Positions 7,879 to 13,489 of a stretch of 23,532 bases of DNA are shown here, piece after piece. Where the stretch lies: the NCBI GenBank assembly GCA_046728075.1, contig JBKPDV010000227.1, forward strand, positions 1-23,532. The letters are read 5' to 3'. How positions within the stretch are numbered: the first letter of the stretch is position 1; every line of letters starts with the position of its first letter. A program made the translations under genes and the position numbers. Source of the DNA: JBKPDV01 sp046728075. Its GTDB lineage: Bacteria > Acidobacteriota > Thermoanaerobaculia > UBA5066 > Gp7-AA6. Below the pieces are notes generated by a model. The model worked only from the letters and a program-made list of their open reading frames with translations, was not told the DNA's origin and did not search any database.

Positions 7879-9473
7879 CCCGTACCCTCTTCATCGGTCT
7901 CGATGGCGCGACCTTCACCGTTATCGACTGGCTGACCGATGAGCGCGCCCCGGGGGGCGCTGTCATGCCGTGCCTTGCGCGCCTGATGGCAAATGGCGTT
8001 CGCGCCAAGTTGCGTTCGACCCCAAACCCGCTGACGCCGCCCGCCTGGGTCTCGATCATGACCGGCCGTTCGCCGGGACACCACGGCGTGTTCGACTTCG
8101 TCCGTACGGATGAGCGCGACGATGAGGTCTTCTTCACGCTCTGCGACGCGCGTGATGTGCGCGTCGAGACGATCTGGTCGATCGCGAGCCGCCAAGACCG
8201 GCGCATCGTCTCGCTCAACTTTCCCGTCACCGCGCCGCCGCGTCCGGTTAACGGGGCGTTGGTGCCGGGCTTCGTCCCGTGGAGGCACGTTCGCCGAAAT
8301 GTGACCCCGCCGGCGCTCTTCGATCGCTTGAAAGCGGTTCCCGGCTTCGATGCTAAGCAGCTGGCTTGGGACTTTGAGAAGGAATCGCAAGCGGGCATGG
8401 AGCTCAGCGCCGAGGACACCGAAAATTGGGTCCAGTACCACGTCGGTCGCGAACAGCAGTGGTTCCAAATCGCCGAAAAGCTCCTGGCGGAGGACCGGCC
8501 CGATATCATGGCCGTGATGTTCGACGGCACCGACAAGATCCAGCATCAGGCTTGGCCGTTCCTCGATCCGTCGACCAAGGACGAAGACGGCTCGGAATTC
8601 GCCGGGCGCATGCGCGCACACTGCCACAAATACTTCCGGGAGCTCGACGGCTATATCCAGCGCCTCGTGGCGTTGGCGGGGCCGCAGACCCAGGTCTTCT
8701 TCGCCTCCGATCACGGCTTCGCCGCCTCCACCGAAGTTGTCCGCATCAACACGATCCTGCACGACCTGGGCTATCTCGCTTGGCATCCGCCGGACGACAG
8801 CGCCTCCGGGAAGCGACGCGAACGAGCCTGGTTTGCCAATCTCGACTGGCGCAAGACGGTGGCCTACTGCCGGACGCCGTCCAGCAACGGCATCAACATC
8901 CGGATCGCCAAGCGGCCGGGCGAACCCGGGGTCTCTCCGGAGACCTACGAGCCGTTCCGTGACCGGCTGTTGCATCAACTCCGCGACCTGCGTGATGAAA
9001 AGACGGGACGGCCGGTGTTCCGCGAGGTGCTCAAGCGTGAGGACGTGTTCCCCGGCCCGGCGATGGGTGATGCCCCGGACCTCGTGCTCGGCCTTTGGGA
9101 TTATGGCTTCGTCTCGATCCGCGACGGCCGACCCGTCGTCGCTCAGCGAGCGGTCGCCGTCGGCACGCATCACCCGGACGGGATCTTCATCGCGAGTGGC
9201 GCCGGCATCCGTCCCGGCACCACTGCCGAGCTTCTCCATGTAACGGACGTTGCGGCGACGCTTCTCTATAGTCTCGATCTGCCCATACCGGCTGATTTCG
9301 AAGGCCGGGTCGCCGAATGTGTCTTCACGACCGACGAGCTGGAGCGGCGCCCCATTCGCATCGGTTCCCCGACCCTGCCGGTCAAGGACGGCGAGGTCCA
9401 GGACGGACAGATTCCTGACGACGAGAAAGAAAAGATCATCAAGCAACTGCAAATGCTTGGGTACATGGAGTAA
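7875..9473 (+). CDS. Alkaline phosphatase superfamily protein (type I phosphodiesterase/nucleotide pyrophosphatase-like)
   Basis: A 532-residue metal-dependent phospho-hydrolase or phosphotransferase of the AlkP/NPP superfamily. All expected two-metal site residues can be placed: Asp10 (FIGLDGATF), nucleophile Thr54 (LTPPAWVSIMTGRSPGHHG), Asp220 and His224 (DGTDKIQH), Asp279-His280 (SDHGF) and His432 (GTHHPDG). There is no signal peptide or transmembrane segment, so it should be cytoplasmic, unlike the membrane phosphoethanolamine transferases of the superfamily. The start at 7875 is supported by GGAG at 7863-7866. It sits between the synthase genes and an alpha/beta hydrolase (2-base gap), so it probably acts on a phosphorylated or phosphopantetheinylated intermediate or product; this role is inferred from position only. 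Its true substrate (phosphodiester, phosphomonoester, sulfate) cannot be read from sequence. Confidence 0.88.
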   Translation: MTRTLFIGLDGATFTVIDWLTDERAPGGAVMPCLARLMANGVRAKLRSTPNPLTPPAWVSIMTGRSPGHHGVFDFVRTDERDDEVFFTLCDARDVRVETIWSIASRQDRRIVSLNFPVTAPPRPVNGALVPGFVPWRHVRRNVTPPALFDRLKAVPGFDAKQLAWDFEKESQAGMELSAEDTENWVQYHVGREQQWFQIAEKLLAEDRPDIMAVMFDGTDKIQHQAWPFLDPSTKDEDGSEFAGRMRAHCHKYFRELDGYIQRLVALAGPQTQVFFASDHGFAASTEVVRINTILHDLGYLAWHPPDDSASGKRRERAWFANLDWRKTVAYCRTPSSNGINIRIAKRPGEPGVSPETYEPFRDRLLHQLRDLRDEKTGRPVFREVLKREDVFPGPAMGDAPDLVLGLWDYGFVSIRDGRPVVAQRAVAVGTHHPDGIFIASGAGIRPGTTAELLHVTDVAATLLYSLDLPIPADFEGRVAECVFTTDELERRPIRIGSPTLPVKDGEVQDGQIPDDEKEKIIKQLQMLGYME

Positions 9474-9475
9474 GC

Positions 9476-10414
9476 ATGCCGATCGTCGACCTGCAGGGCG
9501 TCCGTCTGAACTACATCTCGGTCGGACCGAACGAGCTGACCGAACACGGTTGTCCACCGCTCGTCCTCCTGCATGGGCTCGCCGGGAGCCATGCCTATTG
9601 GTATCTGCGCATGGCACCTGCCCTGGCACAATCCCGACAGGTGATCATGGTCGATCTGCGCGGACATGGTCGCAGTTCGACCCCGCCAACGGGCTATTCC
9701 GCGGAAGTGATGGCCGCGGATGTCAGATGTCTTGTCGATCATCTCGAGATCGAACGTGCCCACGTGCTGGGGCACAGTTTTGGCGGCAACGTGGGCTTGC
9801 ACTTCGCCTGCCGGAATCCCGACCGTACGGCGACCCTCACGTTGGCGGACGTGCGTGTCCGCGCGCTGCAGCCGCACGTAGACCTGCGGCATTGGGTGGG
9901 CTGGTCCCGCTATCGCGATTATCTGGACAAAGTCGGTATCCCCTTCGACGAGTCGGCCGACGACGTAAGTTTCGTGTTGCTGGAGCGTGCGGCCCGTCTC
10001 CGGGTCGAACAGCCTAACCGGATGAAGGACCTGCAGGGATTGCTGCCATCGCCCTTCGCGGGAGCCGGGGGTGAGACTGCCGCGCGACGCTGGCTGGAGC
10101 TGCTGGCCACGACGACCGCCTGCCACGATATCCTCCATGGCGAAGGTTTGGTCGAAGATGACCTGAGGGCGCTGGCGGTACCGACACTGCTCCTCTATGG
10201 CGAATATTCACACGTGCTGCCGACCGCGTGTGCTCTGCGCGACGTTGTGGCCCGGGCGCGGATGGAAATCGTCCCTGGCGCTGGCCATTTCTTCCCGACG
10301 AAATATCCGGAACGCCTCGTCGACGCGGTGACGGTATTCCTTGAGGAGGACGAGGCGTCCAGGGCGCCTGCGGAAAGGGCACCCATGCAAGCCGATGTCC
10401 AAGCGGGGTTATGA
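9476..10414 (+). CDS. Alpha/beta hydrolase fold protein
   Basis: A 312-residue alpha/beta hydrolase. The oxyanion-loop motif HGLAGS begins at His33, DLRGHGRS at Asp60, nucleophile Ser101 lies in GHSFGG, and His271 in GAGHFFP. The usual acid after strand 7 is not clear: the loop reads GEYSHVLP (Glu243, Ser245), with Ser where Asp is common; Glu243 or another residue may serve. No signal peptide. It starts two bases after the preceding stop, with GGAG inside the preceding gene's end. In a PKS operon lacking an integrated thioesterase, a chain-releasing thioesterase or lactonase role is plausible (inference). Ester or epoxide hydrolysis cannot be excluded. Confidence 0.88.
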   Translation: MPIVDLQGVRLNYISVGPNELTEHGCPPLVLLHGLAGSHAYWYLRMAPALAQSRQVIMVDLRGHGRSSTPPTGYSAEVMAADVRCLVDHLEIERAHVLGHSFGGNVGLHFACRNPDRTATLTLADVRVRALQPHVDLRHWVGWSRYRDYLDKVGIPFDESADDVSFVLLERAARLRVEQPNRMKDLQGLLPSPFAGAGGETAARRWLELLATTTACHDILHGEGLVEDDLRALAVPTLLLYGEYSHVLPTACALRDVVARARMEIVPGAGHFFPTKYPERLVDAVTVFLEEDEASRAPAERAPMQADVQAGL

Positions 10415-10502
10415 GCGCAAGGTCAAGCACGAGTTTTGTTGCCAGTTCAAGACTATCTAGTTTTTTGCTTTTTCTGAAGTACGGCGATCGAGGAGCACAA
10501 CG

Positions 10503-10799
10503 ATGACATCTTATGATGAAAACAGGATCCTCACAGAGTTTGTCGGGATTCTTCAGGAGATGACCGGCGACTGGGACACCGGCCACGATGTGATCAGCAT
10601 CGATACGAACATCATCGACGATCTCGGGTTCGAATCGGTCGATATCGTCCAGCTCGTGGTCGCCATCGAGAGCCACTTTCAGCGGCGGGACTTTCCTTTC
10701 GACAAGCTGCTGATGCGCGACGGTCGCTATGTCGAGGACCTGTCGGTCCGCGACGCGGTGAATTTTCTTCAAGCCCATCTGAACGGCGTTCCGGCATGA
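10503..10799 (+). CDS. Discrete acyl carrier protein
   Basis: A 98-residue stand-alone carrier protein. The attachment motif DLGFESVDIVQLV places phosphopantetheine on Ser45, and the length and acidic character are right for an ACP. A strong Shine-Dalgarno AGGAG (10491-10495) sits 7 bases before the ATG. The 88-base gap upstream contains a locally AT-rich run (about 10431-10480) in which I see no convincing -35/-10 pair, so an internal promoter is possible but unproven. The stop overlaps the methyltransferase start (ATGA). Since the second synthase protein has no carrier domain, this ACP could be its partner or a tailoring carrier presenting an intermediate to the downstream methyltransferase and reductases. 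The fused PPTase is the obvious activator. Confidence 0.93.
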   Translation: MTSYDENRILTEFVGILQEMTGDWDTGHDVISIDTNIIDDLGFESVDIVQLVVAIESHFQRRDFPFDKLLMRDGRYVEDLSVRDAVNFLQAHLNGVPA

Positions 10800-11704
10800 T
10801 GGAGACAGCCGACGTCCGGGCGGTCAATCTTACCTACGAGCCATTCAGTGACGAACCTGAATATCTCGAGGCTAACCGCGCATTCATCGGGAAGCAGCCG
10901 CTCGGCGATGTCGCACGGATACTGGACCTTGCCTGCGGCAACGGCGTGGTGAGCGAACTTTTGGTGCGAGCAGCGCCACAAGCCCACCTCAGCGGTATCG
11001 ACTACGACCCCGTGCAGATCGATCTGATTGCCGACCGGTTTCTGGATCTCGGCTATGAGGTGCGGCGCGGCTTCGAGCTGACGACCGATATGGCGCAGGG
11101 CAAGCCGGTCGCAGTGTTCGGTGTGACGAGCGCCGACGATCTTCCGTTCCCCGATGCGTCGTTCGACTGCGTCACCATCGGTAATGCGATCCACATGCTG
11201 CCCGACAAGCCCAAGCTGCTGGCGGCAGTGCAGAGGGTGCTGCGGCCGGGCGGCGTCTTCGGCTTCAACTCCTCCTTCTATGCGGGCACGATGCCCGACG
11301 GCACCCATGAATTCTATGCGGAATGGCTGAAGGAGGCGGTGCTCTACGTCGATCGCTGGAATGCGGCGCGCGAGGCGCAAGGCGAGCCACGCATCAAGCG
11401 GGTGCGCGGCACTACACGCAAAGCGTTTCAGAATCGCTGGTACAGTCGCCAGGAGTGGCTCGAAATGCTCGATCGGCACGGGATGAGCGCCCGCACCGTG
11501 GACGAGCGCGTTGTCATGCTGAACAATCGCTGCTTTGCGGCGATCGGTGCCTATGGCGGCTTTGCCGACGTGCTGATGAGCGGCTATCCCGTCGACGTTT
11601 CCTCGCGCGCGCTCCAGGCGACGGTCGATATCGCGCTAGCCCGTGTCAACGCCACGGTGATTCCCCGTCATTGGCTCGAAGTGTGGGCCACAAAGCGGCA
11701 GTAG
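10796..11704 (+). CDS. Class I SAM-dependent methyltransferase
   Basis: A 302-residue Rossmann-fold methyltransferase. Motif I ILDLACGNG (residues 42-50) binds S-adenosylmethionine, an acidic residue follows in GIDYDP, and the later motifs LPFPDASFDCV and VLRPGGVFGF are of the UbiE/Methyltransf_11 kind. The C-terminal third (after about 190) is an extension that may shape substrate binding. The gene begins with two consecutive ATGs; the first overlaps the ACP stop (ATGA). Placed directly behind an ACP, it may methylate a carrier-bound or free polyketide at O or C; the target is not readable from sequence. Confidence 0.9.
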   Translation: MMETADVRAVNLTYEPFSDEPEYLEANRAFIGKQPLGDVARILDLACGNGVVSELLVRAAPQAHLSGIDYDPVQIDLIADRFLDLGYEVRRGFELTTDMAQGKPVAVFGVTSADDLPFPDASFDCVTIGNAIHMLPDKPKLLAAVQRVLRPGGVFGFNSSFYAGTMPDGTHEFYAEWLKEAVLYVDRWNAAREAQGEPRIKRVRGTTRKAFQNRWYSRQEWLEMLDRHGMSARTVDERVVMLNNRCFAAIGAYGGFADVLMSGYPVDVSSRALQATVDIALARVNATVIPRHWLEVWATKRQ

Positions 11705-11709
11705 TCGTT

Positions 11710-11713
11710 GGAG
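11710..11713 (+). promoter_or_regulatory. Ribosome binding site that decides the first SDR start
   Basis: GGAG at 11710-11713 is 6 bases from the ATG at 11720. It favours that ATG over the in-frame TTG at 11708, which the site itself overlaps. Confidence 0.6.
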
Positions 11714-11719
11714 AAGATC

Positions 11720-12529
11720 ATGAGCAACCAGGCCTCGACATCCTTTCAGGATAAAGTGGCGATCGTCACCGGCGGGGCCAGCGGCATCGGTAAGGCGACC
11801 TGCCGGGCACTGGCTCGCAGTGGAGCGAAGGTTGTCGCCATCGATGTCAATCCACAGCAGCTTGACGAGGCGGTGGCGGAGCTTGCGCAATTGGCCGCCG
11901 GTCAGGCGCGATGTCTGGGCCTCGTCTTGGACGTGGGCAACGAGTCCGATATGCAGCGGATGGCGGATGTCACGCTCGAACGGTACGGCCGCATCGACAT
12001 GCTCGTGGCTTGCGCCGGCATCCTCCGGGCTCGTGGTACCTCGCTCAAACCGCTGGCGCAGGTTGCGGTCGAGGAATGGGACCAGGTCCTGGACATCAAC
12101 CTGAAGGGCATGTTCCTGAGCAATCGGGCGGTGTTGTCCGCTATGCTCAAGCAGCGGCGCGGTGACATCATCAACGTCTCGTCCGTATCCGGGCGCCAGG
12201 GGCGTCCGTTCGATGGACCGTATTGCGCCTCCAAGTTCGGCGTCATCGGCCTTTCGGAATCGCTGTCCGAAGAGGTGCGAGGTGCCGGCGTCCGCGTCCA
12301 GGTCGTTGTGCCCGATGCGGTCAATACGCCGATCTGGCAGCAGAACGGACCGGTGCCGATGCCGGCAAACGCTCTGCCGCCCGAGCGCGTCGCCGACGTC
12401 ATCATGTTCATGCTCGCCTTGCCGCCGGATGCGATGCTCGTGGCGCCGATCATTGCACCGAGTCGGGCGCGCTCGCGTGGTGCTGGCAAGAAGGGCGATA
12501 CCCACAGCGAAGAAAAAATGCCGACATGA
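11720..12529 (+). CDS. Short-chain dehydrogenase/reductase, copy 1 (predicted NAD-preferring)
   Basis: A 269-residue classical SDR. Cofactor loop TGGASGIG (17-24), NAG-equivalent ACAG (97-100), Asn127 in DINLKG, catalytic Ser155, Tyr168 and Lys172 (YCASK) are all present. Residue 42 at the end of strand 2 is Asp (VVAIDVN), which in classical SDRs usually indicates NAD(H). A hydrophilic, basic tail (about 248-269) extends beyond the paralogue's end. The start is ATG 11720, 15 bases after the methyltransferase stop. The stop overlaps the next gene's ATG (ATGA). It is an ungapped paralogue of the next gene, so the pair arose by tandem duplication. Likely oxidises or reduces a hydroxyl/keto group on the polyketide or an acyl-CoA; the substrate is not known. 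Confidence 0.92.
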   Translation: MSNQASTSFQDKVAIVTGGASGIGKATCRALARSGAKVVAIDVNPQQLDEAVAELAQLAAGQARCLGLVLDVGNESDMQRMADVTLERYGRIDMLVACAGILRARGTSLKPLAQVAVEEWDQVLDINLKGMFLSNRAVLSAMLKQRRGDIINVSSVSGRQGRPFDGPYCASKFGVIGLSESLSEEVRGAGVRVQVVVPDAVNTPIWQQNGPVPMPANALPPERVADVIMFMLALPPDAMLVAPIIAPSRARSRGAGKKGDTHSEEKMPT

Positions 12530-13293
12530 GTTGGGCGCCCTCTGGGGCACTGCGCGACGCGGTTGTGATCGTTACCGGCGGCGCCAGCGGAATCGGCTTG
12601 GCGACGTGCCGTTCTCTGGCTCGCGCCGGGGCCTGCGTCGTCGCCGTCGGTCGAAGCCGGCAACGGCTCGACGAGGCGATGACGGAATTGGCGGAATTCG
12701 CCGACGGAGGGGATCGCCATCTCGGCCTTCCACTCGATGTGAGCAGCGAGGCGGACATGAAGCAGATGGCCGAAGCCGTCGTCGCTCGGTTCGGCCGGAT
12801 CGATGCATTGGTGGCCTGTGCCGGGATCCTGCGGGCCGATGGCAACGCCGTGAAGCCGCTAGCGCAGGTGACGGCTGCCGAATGGGACCAGTTACTCGAT
12901 ATCAATCTCAAGGGCATGTACCTGAGCAACCGCGCCGTCCTGCCGGCAATGCTCAAGCAGCGGCGTGGCGACATCATCAACCTGTCGTCCATTCGGGGTC
13001 GCCAGGGCCGCGCCTATGACGGCCCCTACAGTGCGTCGAAATTCGGCATCATCGGAATGTCGGAGGCCCTGGCTGAGGAGGTGGCCGGCGCCGGCATTCG
13101 CGTCCAGGTTGTCCTGCCGGGCGCCGTTGCGACGCCCATCTGGCTGCAGAACGGCTTCATATCGATGCCGTCGAATGCGATACCCCCCGAGCGGGTCGCC
13201 GATCTGATCCTCTTCATGCTTACCCTGCCGGTCGACTGCAGGCTGCTGACGCCCGCCATCGTGCCATGCGGCGGCGACGCGTGGGCCGCCTAG
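12526..13293 (+). CDS. Short-chain dehydrogenase/reductase, copy 2 (predicted NADP-preferring)
   Basis: A 255-residue classical SDR, collinear without gaps with copy 1 and about 67% identical by hand count over 249 positions. TGGASGIG (17-24), Asn127, Ser155, Tyr168 and Lys172 are all conserved. Residue 42 is Gly followed by Arg43 and further basic residues (VVAVGRSRQR), a pattern associated with NADP(H), unlike Asp42 of copy 1. The protein ends shortly after the shared core. Start ATG 12526 overlaps the copy 1 stop; the reading frame is open upstream to 12223 but that part is shadow of copy 1. With opposite cofactor preferences the two could run opposing redox steps or act on different intermediates. 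Confidence 0.92.
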   Translation: MSWAPSGALRDAVVIVTGGASGIGLATCRSLARAGACVVAVGRSRQRLDEAMTELAEFADGGDRHLGLPLDVSSEADMKQMAEAVVARFGRIDALVACAGILRADGNAVKPLAQVTAAEWDQLLDINLKGMYLSNRAVLPAMLKQRRGDIINLSSIRGRQGRAYDGPYSASKFGIIGMSEALAEEVAGAGIRVQVVLPGAVATPIWLQNGFISMPSNAIPPERVADLILFMLTLPVDCRLLTPAIVPCGGDAWAA

Positions 13294-13300
13294 TGGTCCG

Positions 13301-13489
13301 ATGCGGATGGCGCGCGCTCTGCGGCCCGACCGACCAATCTTGCTCCCCATAATTGTGCTGGTCGGGTTAATTCCGATGTTGTCCATCGGCCACGGCGGCC
13401 GGATGCTGCGAAGGGGTGCGCTTGCATTCACCATATGCGTGGCGGAAACTCCGGGGGCTGTCGGATCCGGCAAAGCAAGGCAAACGTGA
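13301..13489 (+). CDS. Possible small membrane peptide (62 residues)
   Basis: An ORF of 62 codons fills the gap between the second SDR (7 bases upstream) and the propeller gene, whose GTG start overlaps its stop (GTGA, 13486-13489). It has a basic N-terminus (MRMARALRPDRP) and one strongly hydrophobic stretch (about 13-30, ILLPIIVLVGLIPMLSIG) that could be a membrane helix, then a basic/polar tail. No family recognised. Against it: no clear Shine-Dalgarno, and third-position GC (about 69%) below what the neighbouring genes appear to have. Re-initiation from the SDR stop would be needed. The exact fit between neighbours is the main support. Confidence 0.35.
   Translation: MRMARALRPDRPILLPIIVLVGLIPMLSIGHGGRMLRRGALAFTICVAETPGAVGSGKARQT
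13477..13480 (+). promoter_or_regulatory. Ribosome binding site supporting a GTG start
   Basis: AAGG at 13477-13480 lies 5 bases before the GTG at 13486. The alternative in-frame ATG at 13435 has no well-spaced Shine-Dalgarno, its nearest purine run (AAGGGG) being too far upstream. The 17 extra residues it would add are not part of the recognisable propeller. Confidence 0.45.

Noticed and set aside
7142..9629. Two overlapping minus-strand frames (464 and 623 codons) opposite the PPTase and AlkP genes
   Set aside because: No recognisable motif, opposite two domains with complete catalytic residues; open only because of codon bias.
10415..10502. Internal promoter before the discrete ACP gene
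   Set aside because: The AT-rich run contains TTGTTG and TATCTA-like hexamers, but only 12 bases apart; not a usable sigma70 spacing.
12223..12525. In-frame upstream extension of the second SDR
   Set aside because: Residues before 12526 are frame-shifted reading of the first SDR; alignment to copy 1 starts at the ATG of 12526.
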